Origin: Blepharisma stoltei
Taxonomy: Eukaryota > Ciliophora > Heterotrichea > Heterotrichida > Blepharismidae
NCBI GenBank assembly: GCA_914767885.1
Contig: CAJZBQ010000047.1
Location: 744,001 to 808,000 of the forward strand
DNA: 64,000 bases
Reading direction: 5' to 3'
Part shown: positions 34,074 through 44,982 of the stretch, piece by piece
Numbering within the stretch: the first letter of the stretch is position 1
Layout: every line of letters begins with the position of its first letter
The notes under the pieces: model-generated
The model's input: the letters and a program-made list of their open reading frames with translations, nothing else
Database searches by the model: none
Told to the model about the DNA's origin: nothing
Made by a program: the position numbers and the translations under genes

Positions 34074-34815
34074 GCTTATTTTTTAATAAAGGCGATTTCT
34101 TTGAGAAGGCGTTGCTATGAAAATTGGATTCTATGCCCGATAAATGTGATTTAGGTGATGAATTGACAGACAAGCTAAAATTAAGCAATTTTTTAGCTAA
34201 ATTTTTTCGTTGCTTGACAAAGTTATGATCTTCACTTACAATTTTTTTATTGATTTTTATTTGAAAATTTGCATGAGTCTTATATTGAATTAAAAATTCA
34301 GGTTTTGAGTCTGTGAAAGTCATCCCCATTCTTGCATCAAATGATGGATTTTTTCTTAGTTTTGGTATCGATTTATTCTCTACCAACCTTTGTGCAACAA
34401 GTTCTAGCTTGTTGAAACTTTTATTTTTTGCCCTTCTTAACTCAGGGAGCTCTTTTCTTCTTTTGAAGTCATTTGAGTTATTGGCAGCTGGTATTGGACT
34501 AGGCGTTTTATTTAATTTTGGGGTAGTAGCCATACTACTTATGTTACTTTGGTATGGTTTACTAATTTTTTCAATGTATTTTTCTGTTTTTCTTAGAAAT
34601 TCCAAAGTATCCTTTGATTTTGTACTAGAAGTCACATGGTGAAAGTATTTCTCACCTTTAATCTCTTTTCATTTATCTGGAATTGATGATTCTCACATAT
34701 AAGTCATATGGCGTTTTAGACCAGATCTCCGTTTTATAAGTCCAGATTGGGTAGCATCAGACTCATTATTATAATTTTGAATTGGATTTGATGACTGAAA
34801 TGACTTGTTTGCCAT
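34054..34815 (-). CDS. Hypothetical basic protein (253 aa)
   Basis: Start at 34815 (MANKSFQSSNPIQNYNNESD). Two UGA codons read as Trp carry the frame into the longer downstream part, which ends TAA at 34054. The protein is Lys/Ser-rich with motifs such as KRRKELPELRRAKN and FVKQRKNLAKKLL, probably disordered with short helices. No domain was recognised. It may associate with microtubules or RNA given its charge, but this is only a guess. Confidence 0.65.
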
Positions 34816-36126
34816 TATTTTAACACAGCAGTTAATTTATTACAACATATATTATTTTACTTTATTTCTTTTTAATTTTTATATTAGTTTCAAAATTTAA
34901 TTGAGATTTTTAGTTCCTTGAATCCATTTATATTTTTTATCAAGTATTTCAACATAAAAATTAAATCATTATTATCTAGAAATGATTAACTTCAAAATTT
35001 TTTTAATAAAATTTTATTCAATAGTAATTCTTATAATTAGGTACTAACCGAATGCATGCTTTTAAATAAGTATAAGAGGATTTAATAAATTTTCATGATA
35101 GTGTTTAAAATTAATTATCTTATCTCTACAAAATTGAATTAATAATGAAATTAAAAAAAATTATGTGTTTATCATATAAAAATTATTTTATTATAAAATT
35201 TCTCAATCTTGCATATAAATTTTCTTATTAATCACTCTAGAGATCACTCAAACCTTTTCCTTGACAAAAATGGTTTAGAGGATATTTGATTTTTCGCTGC
35301 ATATTTATCACTTAGCCTGATATCGTTTTAATTTTTTACAAAGCTTTGCTAAGAGCAAATCCTCTATAAACACCGAAGCTTATAATCCTTAATTTATTAA
35401 ACTGCATGCAGCTTTTCTCTCAAAGTGTGCAGGAATTATTCAATAAGTAAAGAGCTGTAATGTTAATGATATCAGAGGATCATACAGGAAATTAAATTCT
35501 TACTTTTCTTCCAAATACAAAAAAGGTTTAGATTTGGATTTAAAGAAGTTTATCCAAATGAATTTTTACTATCTTCAAGAAGATTAACCCTTTAATATCA
35601 GGAGTATGTTAGAGGCTTAATAGTAATGCCGATAAAAGATCAAAATAAATAATAAAAACATTGAATTTTCAGATTCTCCCATCGTAGCACTTGCATAATT
35701 CTAATAGCCCTTTTAATGTTTAGTAAGACTATTATGAAAGGGTAAAGACTCAAAAAATATAATGAAGTAAGCTATTGTTTCTTCTTAATTGAAAAAAATA
35801 AGTAAGTTCTACGCTTCTGAATTTCTGCAGGATGGGTATAATGCATAAAATATTTTTTATTTTGAAACTCATATTAATCCATATTAAATCTGTCGAAATC
35901 CTAACAATCTTTGTGATTAACTCTTTGCTAAAATTTAAATATAATTATTTTGCAACTATTGAATTTGTCTCACTGTTTTTGCTATAGATAATTCGGATTT
36001 AATCGTACCGAGATTCTCCCACACAGCTATTATTCCGTTTTCTAAAAGAAAATATTAATTTTATTTATTAAATTCAAAGAATATTCTCACCAGATTTTAT
36101 TAATAGGGTATTGACTTATATAATAA
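34816..36126. other. 1.3-kb gap without a supported gene
   Basis: AT-rich DNA. On the plus strand two stretches look faintly coding (about 35730-35840, and about 35975-36055 with DLIVPRFSHTAIIPF, kelch-like), but both are crossed by UAA/UAG and cannot be linked. They may be remnants of a lost gene or germline-limited sequence. No palindrome or MITE was seen. Confidence 0.4.
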
Positions 36127-37512
36127 ATGTCAAACTTCAAGAGACTTGACCAATATATTGTCTTGCATTCTCTTGGAAAAGGTGCAACAGCTCACGTCAA
36201 AGCTGTTGAAGACCCAACTACACACCAAATTTATGCAGCCAAGATCATGAAATCCTACCATGGCAGCGGAAATGAAGAATTAAAGGAAACAATTCAAAAT
36301 GAAATGGAAAACCTCAACAGCCTTGCTCATCCAAACATAGTGAACTTAATATGCGTCAACGAAAGCGGAACCTATGCTAAGCGAAATGGGCAAACAAAGC
36401 GTGTTATGTATATGCTTATGGAACTTTGCCCAAATGGTGAGCTTTTCGATGTTTTGTATAGGACTGGAAAATTTAGTGAAGAAATCACGAGGTTTTATTT
36501 TCATCAACTCATAGAAACTTTAGAAGCTGTTCATAATCAAGGAATTACACATAGAGACATAAAGCCTGAAAATATACTTTTTGATCGAGATTTCAACTTA
36601 AAGATTTCGGATTTCGGATTTTCTACTTTAATTGACAAGTATGCTGATGGAATGCTATATACTCAGCTAGGCACACAAGGATATATGGCTCCAGAAATTC
36701 ATCAAAATCTGCCATACAGAGGTGAAATTGTTGACCTTTTTGCGGCTGGGATAGTTTTGTTTATAATGTACACTCAAAATCCTCCTTTTACAAAAGCAGT
36801 ACCAAACGATCCGTTTTACCGCTTGCTTTCGAAAAAAGATGATAAATTTTGGGTTTATCATTCAAGAAATAAAACTTCAGACTTTTTTACCCAAGATTTC
36901 AAGAATTTAATATTTAGTATGCTTGCACTTCAACCAAATGATAGATTGCCTATTTCTCATATAAAAGCTCATCCATGGTATAATGGCCCTGTGGCAACAA
37001 CTGATGAAATAGTTAGCGAACTGAGAAAAAGAAAAGAAAAAATTATTCAAGCTGCACAAAAAGCTGCAAAGGCAAAAAATTTAGGTAACAGACCTGGCGC
37101 AATTAATAATGGAGGAAGAGTTTATAGATGTGAATCAGGTGAGCCAGAGCTAGCAGGCCAATTATCACTCCAAATTGAAGATTTAGTAGTCGAGCCACTT
37201 CCTGAGCACTTTAACACAGTTAATCGATTCTATCAAATTATATCTGGAATCGACCCACAAGATATTGTGACTATTTTAGCTCGATCATTCCAAAATTTGG
37301 ATACTGAGTGGAACCCATCGCATGATAAATATGAATTTGAAGTTACTATTCGAACAGAGGTTGACACATTGAATTTTGTTATATCAATTTATTCAATGGA
37401 AGATGAATTGAATTTGATATCTTTTAAGCTGAATAATGGAAGTAAATTTGAATTCATGAGCATATTTAAAACCATTGAAGACAATATTTTCAGTGCCCAA
37501 GAAAGTTATTAA
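36127..37512 (+). CDS. Ser/Thr protein kinase with C-terminal KA1-like domain
   Basis: 461 residues. All kinase landmarks are present: GKGATAHVK (Gly loop), AAKIMK (ATP Lys), HRDIKPEN (catalytic loop), DFGFS, and APE in the activation segment, closing near residue 285. A basic helical linker (RKRKEKIIQAAQKAAKAKN) leads to a C-terminal domain (FQNLDTEWNPSHDKYEFEV, NFVISIYSMEDELNLISFKL) that resembles KA1, as in AMPK/MARK/CHK1-type kinases, where it binds lipids or inhibits the kinase. A CAMK-group kinase; the substrate is unknown. No intron or IES. The 1.3-kb gap upstream may hold its regulatory region. Confidence 0.88.
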   Translation: MSNFKRLDQYIVLHSLGKGATAHVKAVEDPTTHQIYAAKIMKSYHGSGNEELKETIQNEMENLNSLAHPNIVNLICVNESGTYAKRNGQTKRVMYMLMELCPNGELFDVLYRTGKFSEEITRFYFHQLIETLEAVHNQGITHRDIKPENILFDRDFNLKISDFGFSTLIDKYADGMLYTQLGTQGYMAPEIHQNLPYRGEIVDLFAAGIVLFIMYTQNPPFTKAVPNDPFYRLLSKKDDKFWVYHSRNKTSDFFTQDFKNLIFSMLALQPNDRLPISHIKAHPWYNGPVATTDEIVSELRKRKEKIIQAAQKAAKAKNLGNRPGAINNGGRVYRCESGEPELAGQLSLQIEDLVVEPLPEHFNTVNRFYQIISGIDPQDIVTILARSFQNLDTEWNPSHDKYEFEVTIRTEVDTLNFVISIYSMEDELNLISFKLNNGSKFEFMSIFKTIEDNIFSAQESY

Positions 37513-37622
37513 ATGCTTATAATACAATTAAATATTATTATTCGGCTTATTTTACTGGACTTTTATATAAACATTTCTTATAAATTTACGATAATTTAAA
37601 CAATTAAATAAAATATAGTTTC

Positions 37623-38516
37623 CTAGTTTTCCAAAAGCTTCAAAATATTTTCGTTTAAAATTTGGTTTGCCTTATAAAGTTCTCTAGTTTGCTCTTCAAA
37701 TTCCATAGAACTTGCTAATAGGCTCTGATATCTTTGCTTTGTTTCTTCCAAATCGTCTTCAAGTAAGCTGATATTTTTTTGGAGCTTTCGTACCATGAGT
37801 GATAAATGCTCGTTTTCTTCTTTTAAGTTCCGGCTTTTATTAATTTTGTCAGATGCATCGGTTACTATATTTTCTAGCTCGTATTGTTTTTTATCTTTTT
37901 CTTTGATATTGCTAAGAAGATTTTTATTGATTTCAGTTAGCCTTGCAATAGTTTTTTTATCGTCTTCAATTTTTAATTCTTTTTCTTTTATAATCTTTTC
38001 TAACTCTTTTTCTTTCTTCTTCATAACAGATGTCAACGAGCTTTGAAGCATCGATGTTTTTAAATGAATCTGAGAGCTTGTATATTCAGCTTGTAAAGCA
38101 TCAATCATTTTATTTTTTTCTTGTAATTCACCTTGTAAGCTGCTTATTATTATGTCTTTTTCTTTTACTTGCTTTTCTAGATGGCGAATAGCTGCTGTGG
38201 CTCCATGAAGCCTTTGTTCAAGGCTTTTGGATTTGTCTGTTCTATTTGATTGGACTGATACGGATTCATGCCTACAAGAATGGATTGGGAGCTTTGCAGT
38301 TGGCTTGTCCCAACTTTTTCGCTTAAGGTGAGATTGTTTAATTAAATCATCAGAGGAGTGAGAAATTTTTAATTCACCTTGTTTAAGCTCTGAATCTGCG
38401 AGTTTATCTGGTATTTCATATTCTTCAATCACTCTGTCTTCAATAATATCGTAGTTATAAACGTAAGGTTTTGGAGGTGTGTGGGGATTTGGAAGTTTTT
38501 CCTCTTGAATTTCCAT
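37623..38516 (-). CDS. Coiled-coil protein (297 aa)
   Basis: An acidic, Pro-containing N-terminus (PNPHTPPKPYVYNYDIIEDR) is followed by about 200 residues of continuous coiled coil (EKDIIISSLQGELQEKNKMI, LEDDLEETKQRYQSLL). The frame is uninterrupted. It converges with the kinase gene, about 110 bp apart. Such proteins are common structural parts of ciliate cortex and basal bodies; no specific family was recognised. Confidence 0.68.
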   Translation of the reverse strand: MEIQEEKLPNPHTPPKPYVYNYDIIEDRVIEEYEIPDKLADSELKQGELKISHSSDDLIKQSHLKRKSWDKPTAKLPIHSCRHESVSVQSNRTDKSKSLEQRLHGATAAIRHLEKQVKEKDIIISSLQGELQEKNKMIDALQAEYTSSQIHLKTSMLQSSLTSVMKKKEKELEKIIKEKELKIEDDKKTIARLTEINKNLLSNIKEKDKKQYELENIVTDASDKINKSRNLKEENEHLSLMVRKLQKNISLLEDDLEETKQRYQSLLASSMEFEEQTRELYKANQILNENILKLLEN

Positions 38517-38793
38517 TGTTTAAAGAATTTTTAATTTGTGTTGGATTCTTGAAAAGAGATTATAATGACATTCTAATATAATTTTATTTTCATCATGATA
38601 AATACTGAAATTTGTATCCATAAGAAGCCTTATTATATTTCAAAAATAATAGCCTAATTAATTTGTGCAATATTTATAAGGATTTCTATTGTTAATAATA
38701 AAAACTATGATTAAGTTATATAAAGTTAATTTGTTCTTAATGGAAAATAGCCGCGCTATTTTTCATAATATAAATCTAACTGTCATATAAACA

Positions 38794-39939
38794 ATGAAAT
38801 TAAAGGTAGGTAAGAAAAAGAGGAATTTAGTTCAAAATGAAAACTTGCCACCTGAATTTTCTACAGAACTGGTTGTTCTTGAGCAAGCTATCGAAAACAA
38901 TTGCAGCATGGAAATTATCAATAGCACAATTATGCTTTATTCTGTATTTTCTAATTAGAAAGCAATTGAGCATTATGAAGCGTTAAAAGATCCTCAATAC
39001 TTAGAGTACCAAAACAAGCTTAAAGTCTTACTTCATCGAAAAGACGTAAAATCTGTGATTAATTATCAAGATTCCGTTAAATCTTCAGAGCCAAAGAAGC
39101 CAGCTCTTTCATCTCTTAACAAACATAGAAATATAGAAAACGTCTTACTCCCCCCCTCCGTGAGTGAACAAAACCATTAGAAAAATCGCTATTTTTTGCC
39201 CAAAAACTCACCCTCCGTGAGTGAACAAAAATTTTTTTAATAGAAAAATTTTTTATGGAAAAAATTTTTGATATATAAGTGATAATTCGTATAATGAAAT
39301 CTAGTGCTGATTCTGTTTAATTTTTAAACGAATAGCATTTTAAAACATAAATTTTATAAATTAAATTAATATTTGCTTTCAAATTTTCGCGAATTAGGAT
39401 TTTTTTTAAATTTCGAAAAAAAATATTTTTATAAAATTTATATATATAAATTTTTTAAAAAAAAAAAATTAACCCCCCTCCGTGAGTGAACAAAATTTTT
39501 TTGTTCACTCACGGAGGGGGGGGAGTTAAGAGAATTCAATAATGAAAACAACTCAACTCGCCCCATGATACATGAAAACTTAAAGCAGCAACAAGATGTG
39601 CTTGAATATAAAATGCGTGCTAGAAAAAACAGTTTAAAAAATAATTTGAGCTTTGGTAGTGAATTAAGTGAAGAAGACCTAGAAAAATTTGAGGAAAAAC
39701 TTGAAGATTTAATAGAAAAATTCGTCACTGAAAAGATCCAAAAATCCAAAGAAATTGCTGATCTTTACTCTACTCAGATTTCAGAAATGAAAAATATGGG
39801 CGATAACGAAGTTATAAACCAAATTATCTTTGAAATGGAAAAAAATAAAGAGCGAGAAATCTCGATCATCTCCAAAAATGTTGAAAATGCGATGGGAAAA
39901 GAAATAGAAATATTAAGAAAAGAATATAATGTAATATAA
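38794..39939 (+). CDS. Coiled-coil protein interrupted by a 15-nt intron and a MITE
   Basis: Starts MKLKVGKKKRNL at 38794. An intron of exactly 15 nt (gtattttctaattag, 38944-38958) is followed by ...YSKAIEHYEALKD. MITE copy C at 39146-39526 splits the middle; removal at the TA within TTA gives ...NIENVLREFNNENN... and 750 nt (249 aa). The second half is a charged coiled coil (EEDLEKFEEKLEDLIEKFV). Function unknown. The gene lies head-to-tail with the RIB43A-like gene only 23 bp downstream, so both may serve the cytoskeleton. Confidence 0.78.
39146..39526 (+). mobile_element. MITE copy C (GTGAGTGAAC family), IES in a coding exon
   Basis: 381 bp, bounded by TTA on both sides. Left end: two direct copies of CTCCGTGAGTGAACAAAA about 65 bp apart. 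Right end: hairpin TTAACCCCCCTCCGTGAGTG ... inverse. Near-identical in sequence to copies A, B and D. Confidence 0.9.
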
Positions 39940-39962
39940 TAAAATATTTTTTAGCACCGTTA

Positions 39963-40796
39963 ATGAAGAGAACTAACTCCCCCTTGATTAGGAGCAAGAA
40001 TATATGTTCACTAGTAAAGGGATTTATTTCAATATAAAAACAATTATTACAAAATTTTTTCTGGATTTTAAAAATCCAAATTTTATTTAATTTATATTTA
40101 ACTTTGTGGATGCAATCTGTTTAAAATGTAATATAATAAGTGAAGATAACTTTATTATAATTATTAATTATATATCGAATTATTATTTATAAAAACAATT
40201 AATATTACAAAAAATTGTTCTTGCTAGCAGATGTGATTAATTTTCCGCAAAAAAAACTAATATTTCCTATGGGTTTCAAACAAAGGGATTTAAGGAAAAT
40301 TGGCTTGCTCCTATTCCAAGAAGCCGAAGTGGAATATCAGGAATGAGGTTTTTTGATGGAGAGGATCTACAATATCAAGAAAGAAAAAAATCAATGCAAG
40401 CTACCCAACGCCGATGGATCGATCAACAAAGGCAATTTGAAAACAAAAGGAAAAAAGAAGAAGATGAAGAAGAGAAAGCTTATCATCAACAGACTATGCA
40501 AATTAATAGAATGAGAGGGTTCCTAGAAGATGATTTGGAAAGGAAAAAGAAAGCGATGTCAATGTCGATAAGAGATACTAATCTAATGCTTACTTTCTGT
40601 AGGCTAAAAAACTTTTTTTTAATAATTAATTTTTTTTATTTTTTTTAATCTGTAGTATTCATTCAAAAGATTTAGCAGGATGAAAAAAGAAAGAGAGCGT
40701 TGGGAGAAAGAGCAGAAGAAAAGAGAGGAAATTGCAGACTTAGAAGAGCAACGAAGAATCCGAGCAGTAAGCAACTATGTGCATTTACTAAATTAG
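39963..40796 (+). CDS. RIB43A-like ciliary doublet-microtubule protein (short form), two IESs
   Basis: The segment SGISGMRFFDGEDLQYQERK followed by QRRWIDQQ matches the conserved RIB43A core (GxxxFxGEDL...W..QQ). RIB43A proteins bind inside the doublet microtubules of cilia. The start at 39963 is only four codons before a 284-bp IES (39974-40257). Its removal at TA gives MKRTNISYGFQTKGF. A second IES (40591-40672, 82 bp) is removed to reach ...NLMLSRMKKERERWEKEQ. Total 468 nt (155 aa), much shorter than the usual roughly 380 residues: the N-terminal third and part of the C-terminus are missing. Either a short paralogue, or more of the C-terminus lies behind an unrecognised IES near 40797. Confidence 0.7.
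39974..40257. mobile_element. IES (284 bp) just after the RIB43A-like start codon
   Basis: Bounded by TA at 39974 and 40258. The left end TAACTCCCCC is like that of the MITE families, but the element is otherwise diverged and has no clear right hairpin. Excision is needed to link the start codon to the protein. Confidence 0.7.
40591..40672. mobile_element. Short IES (82 bp) in the RIB43A-like gene
   Basis: Bounded by TTA at both edges (TA 40591-40592, 40673-40674). Very T-rich. Deletion restores the frame of the charged helix. Confidence 0.6.
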
Positions 40797-41028
40797 AACG
40801 AAATTCTAGATTTTTAATTAATATAATCCCTTAGCTAAATTTCTTATGGACGTTATTCGCGCCATTTTCATATGAAATTTCAAATTATGGATTTGCCGCA
40901 CTAAAATCTGCGTTTTGAAACGTATATTTGGTTTCCACATACCAAATTCAAAATGGCATGCATATGCATGATAAGAAATAAATGCAACGCATTATATCTT
41001 TTAAACACTTAAATCTGCTAACCATTAA
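40797..41028. other. 232-bp gap with a weak inverted repeat
   Basis: Between about 40855 and 40965 lie inverse segments (gccattttcat and caaaatggc) and CATATG-rich sequence. This may be a decayed hairpin element. No gene seen. Confidence 0.35.
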
Positions 41029-41493
41029 TTATTCTGCTTTTTCTTTTTCCGATGATTGAGACCCACATAAAAATAGTAGCCCCGCAGCAATTCCTAAATT
41101 TAATATAGAAATCATTGACCACTCAGCCGCATTTTTTGAAAAATTCAGATGATTTTCCACAAAAATTACCAAAAGAATCTGAAATGCGATCAACCATTTA
41201 GCACCTATTCTAAAATTGCAAATCAGAAGAAAGCTTGAGAACAGTTCAAAAACAGCAGCAGAAAGAGCAATGATCTTAGAATTTAGAGCGACCCTTGCAG
41301 GGGTAAAAAAAAGCGCGATTCTTGTATATTCATAAAATCTAGCATATGTTTTTGCGTAGCCTTCCACAAGTTGGTTTTCAAACTTAGCAGAGTCTATTAA
41401 AATCGCAGCTCCATGCAAAATAAATACCATAGCTAATAAAAACCTTCCCAAATTGGTTTTAAAGCTATTAGTGCTAGTCTCCTCCTTATCCAT
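41029..41493 (-). CDS. Four-TM membrane protein (154 aa), DoxX-like topology
   Basis: An intact frame with about four TM segments (LLAMVFILHGAAILI, IIALSAAVFELFSSFLLIC, WLIAFQILLVIFVE, ISILNLGIAAGLLFLCG) and short charged ends. The size and spacing recall DoxX/SURF4-like small membrane proteins, but no diagnostic motif was seen. It lies head-to-head with the MYST acetyltransferase gene, only 64 bp apart. Confidence 0.68.
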   Translation of the reverse strand: MDKEETSTNSFKTNLGRFLLAMVFILHGAAILIDSAKFENQLVEGYAKTYARFYEYTRIALFFTPARVALNSKIIALSAAVFELFSSFLLICNFRIGAKWLIAFQILLVIFVENHLNFSKNAAEWSMISILNLGIAAGLLFLCGSQSSEKEKAE

Positions 41494-41557
41494 TTATAAT
41501 TGAATCACACAAAAGAATTTGAGAAAAACACCAGAAGGGGCCTTAATAAAAACAACT

Positions 41558-42748
41558 ATGGTGAAGGGTATCAAGAAAAAGAAAGCGGCTGAAGGCGAAT
41601 GCTCGTCTATATTTCAGCCTGATATGGCAATTTTATGCCTAAATAAGCAAAATGAATGAAGAGATGCCAAAATAATTGACGTGAGGCCTAATAATTATTA
41701 TTTGAATGATCGGAATGAAAAAAATATTGAGTATTATGTTCATTATGAAGGAATTAATAGAAGATGAGATGAATGGGTCACTTATGAAAGAATAAAACAA
41801 TGGGAGCCAATTTCTGCCAAACTATCAAGAGAAAATTTCGCAAGCTGTCCAGAGCATGAAGGAGTGGATGATAAAACCTTAGAAATCCACGAAGAATCCA
41901 CAAAGTTCAAAACAATTGATAATATCGAAATTGGCAAATTTCGCTGCCAAACTTGATATTACTCCCCTTTCCCTTCGTATTTCCAAGACCTAGACACTCT
42001 TTATATATGCGAATTTTGCCTCAGCTTTTTTAAATATAAAGAAGAACTTAAAAGACACAGCCAAATCTGCCAATACCACCATCCAATGGGCAATGAAATC
42101 TACCGGGAACAAGATATATCAATTTTTGAGGTAGATGGCGAAAGAAACACTATATATTGTGAAAACCTATGCTATATTTCTAAGCTGTTTTTAGATCATA
42201 AAAATCTGACATATGATGTAGAACCTTTTTTATTTTATGTTTTAACTGAATATGATCAGTATGGATATCACATTGTTGGGTATTTTTCTAAAGAAAAACC
42301 AGAACCACAAAATTCCTGCAGATATAATTTATCTTGCATTTTAGTAATGCCTTATGCACAAAGAAAAGGCTATGGGAAATTTTTAATTAGCTTTTCTTAT
42401 GAGTTATCTAAGATAGAGCAAAGAAAAGGGACCCCAGAAAGGCCTTTATCTGACTTAGGGTTTGCATCTTATTTTTCTTGGTGAGGGTGCGAAATTCTGA
42501 AATTTTTAGAAAACCATACTGAAAATATTTCAATTAATGATATTTCTAATGCAACTTATATTATCCAACAAGATGTTATAGATGTACTGAAAAGATTGGA
42601 AATTTTGATAGAAGTTGACCAGAAAATGATACTTAGGGTAAATAAACAATTTTTGGGAAAAATTAAGGCTGTTTTAGGAAAACCTGGAAGACAAATTGAT
42701 AGAGAAAAAATCCATTGGAGTCCTTTAGGAATGGCGAATAATGTATAA
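41558..42748 (+). CDS. MYST-family histone acetyltransferase
   Basis: 396 residues, ATG 41558 to TAA 42748, with several Trp encoded by UGA. An N-terminal chromo/Tudor-knot-like domain ([20 protein letters not shown]) is followed by the MYST domain. The zinc-finger region reads [13 protein letters not shown] ... [19 protein letters not shown]; then come [20 protein letters not shown] (catalytic Cys region and acetyl-CoA loop QRKGYG) and [14 protein letters not shown]. The architecture is that of Tip60/Esa1, which acetylate histone H4 tails. No intron or IES. In ciliates such enzymes act mainly in the transcribed macronucleus. Confidence 0.92.
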
Positions 42749-42773
42749 TTATGATGCAATATTTAGATATTAA

Positions 42774-44099
42774 TTATAATTTATTTCCAAATATTGGTGT
42801 TCCCATATTCTGAATAGGCGTAGCCTCTTTGCTTCTGCTTTTTCTTAGCTCTCTGGCAGTCGAGAGTCTTAAATCTATTTCTCCCGTATCTTTTTCTAAC
42901 AATTGCTGTATCATATCCCTTGTTCTGATTAATTCTTCTCTAATTGCTCTTCCTTTTTCAGCATGCTGCTCACACTCAGCTCTGCTGTCAGCAAGCTGTT
43001 TTTCTAAGGATCCTATTTGCTGTTTAAATTTTTTCACCCTACATAGAATTTACTCACTCTTCCTCTTTGGTGAGAGAACAAAATAATTTGTAGGGTTAAT
43101 TTTCTTTTTAAAAATTATATAGTAAATTAAATTTTTTAAAATAAAAAAAATCTCAACTCGCAAAAGCTATAAAGCAAAAATTAATTTAATTTCTGGAATT
43201 ATAATTTTAAAATGCAAGCCATATTAAAAACTCAACAGAATTTATAGAGATTTAATTATAATAATTATCACTTATATATCAAACATTTTTTCATACCAAA
43301 AAAAAACCTTTTTCCCTCATAGAGGGAAGTCAGATTTTAGTTTCGTATTTGAATCAATAAGTTTTTCATGACTGTTTTCTAAGCTGCTCAATTCTTTAAA
43401 TGATTTTTTAAACATCTCTTCTTTTTTATCATGTTTCTCTTCCAACTCTTGATATTGCTCTTGTATATCTTTAGCAGCCGCATCTCTTAAGCTTCCAATT
43501 AATAATGCTGCAAGCTGTCTTTGCTCTTTTTGATTTAAAAAAATCCCACGATCAGGCATACTGAATAATTTCGTTAAAATGTCTTTTTTCGGCTTATGTT
43601 CCACTTGGACAAATGATATGTTAACTTCTTGCATTAATTTGCTTTCTTCTGATTCTGAATTTACATAGATTGGAGGCAGAACTTGGCGTTGATCAAATAC
43701 CCCTGTTTTTAGATATTCAGTGACACTTTCTGTTAGTTGGTTTGCATAGATCACTTTTGTATTGATGTCAGCTAGTTCAAGTTCTGGTGGTAGGTTTATG
43801 ATATCGGTTCCTAATTTTCTGAGACTTTCAGAGTTGATTAGTTTTGCTAGGATTGATATCATTGCTGACATTTCTTGGCTTGCTTTGACCATATCTACAT
43901 CTGCATTATCATCTTGCGATTTCTCATCACTCAGTCTAGGGTGAATGTATTCTTGATAGTCTTCTTCAATAGTGTCAGTTAAATAGGATACGTCAACGTG
44001 ATGGGCTTCTGGGATTCCTGGGTTTTTTGCTGTTAGGTAGCTTAAAGAGTTGCGATATCTATCTCCAGGATCATATCCTTGTTTATTTGATTTTGACAT
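42774..44099 (-). CDS. Coiled-coil protein with an IES lying against an intron
   Basis: Starts MSKSNKQGYDPGDRYRNSL at 44099. The N-terminal region is conserved-looking and acidic; the C-terminal third is coiled coil. The frame breaks at a diverged MITE (43054-43329). Removing it between two TCA triplets, then splicing the 15-nt intron directly beside it (43039-43053, GTAAATTCTATGTAG on the minus strand), gives ...TKLKSEVKKFKQQIGSL... and 1,035 nt (344 aa). Function unknown. The intron's 5' splice site directly abuts the IES edge. Confidence 0.75.
43054..43329 (-). mobile_element. Diverged MITE/IES (276 bp) flanked by TCA rather than TA
   Basis: The left end TCACTCTTCCTC ... GAGAACAAAATAA and the interior resemble the GTGAGTGAAC family read backwards. 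The right end is GAGGGAAG then TCA. Only a TCA pointer gives an in-frame join; no TA pair does. Confidence 0.65.
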
Positions 44100-44152
44100 T
44101 TAGTAAAATACAAATTTTATAAATTAGTGTCACCTAATTTAAAGGAAAAAGC

Positions 44153-44532
44153 TAACTCCACCCCCCCTCCGTGAGTGAACAAAACCATTAGAAAAATCGC
44201 TATTTTTTGCCCAAAAACTCACCCTCCGTGAGTGAACAAAAATTTTTTTAATAGAAAAATTTTTTATGGAAAAAATTTTTGATATATAAATGATAATTAG
44301 TATAATGAAATCTAGTGCTAATTCTGTGTAATTTTAAACAAGTTGCTTTTTAAAACATAAATTTTATAAATTAAATTAATATTTGCTTTCCAATTTTTGC
44401 GAATTAGGATTTTTTTAAATTTCGAAAAAAAATATTTTTTATAAAATTTATATATAAATTTTTTAAAAAAAAAAATTAACCCCCCTCCGTGAGTGAACAA
44501 AATTTTTTTGTTCACTCACGGAGGGGGAGGAG
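44153..44532 (+). mobile_element. MITE copy D (GTGAGTGAAC family), intergenic
   Basis: 380 bp, TA-bounded, nearly identical to copy C: two direct CTCCGTGAGTGAAC motifs at the left, hairpin at the right. It sits just upstream of the start of the 42774-44099 gene. Confidence 0.9.
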
Positions 44533-44659
44533 TAAGCAGAATATTATTTAAACATTTTTCACACTGAATCGATTACTTTAATTCTTTATGAAAATAAGTT
44601 AAAATTCAAAATACTGCGTCTAATTTTTTAAATTTTATAAATTTTATTTTGAGAAAAAT

Positions 44660-44791
44660 TAAGCCCTCTTTAAATTGAAACGGGATTTTTTGTTTCCTAT
44701 TTAAAGGGGGAAGTTAGAAAAGCTTTATATTTAAAAAAATTAGCCCGCTTGAAATTGATAGAGCTCTTTATTCCAATTTAAAGGGGTGGAT
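44660..44791. repeat. Two decayed hairpins of the CTTTAAATTG family in the 44100-44982 gap
   Basis: 44660-44714 (AAGCCCTCTTTAAATTGAAA with inverse TTTCCTATTTAAAGGGGG) and 44741-44791 (TAGCCCGCTTGAAATTG with inverse CCAATTTAAAGGGGTGG). Each is TA-flanked and consists almost only of the hairpin end. The rest of the gap beyond MITE D is AT-rich with nothing recognisable. Confidence 0.6.
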
Positions 44792-44982
44792 TAGTAAATT
44801 TTTTATTATTTTTCATTGTGAAATTAGCAAATCGTTTTTCTATTCGAATTTTATTATTACTAGAGATACTTTAAAAACAAAATAATTAATGAATATATGT
44901 TGAAGATTTAATTCACTATTAAACTAAGAAAAAATAGTTTAATCTTAAAGGAGTGTATTAAATTTCTCAATATATTTAAACT

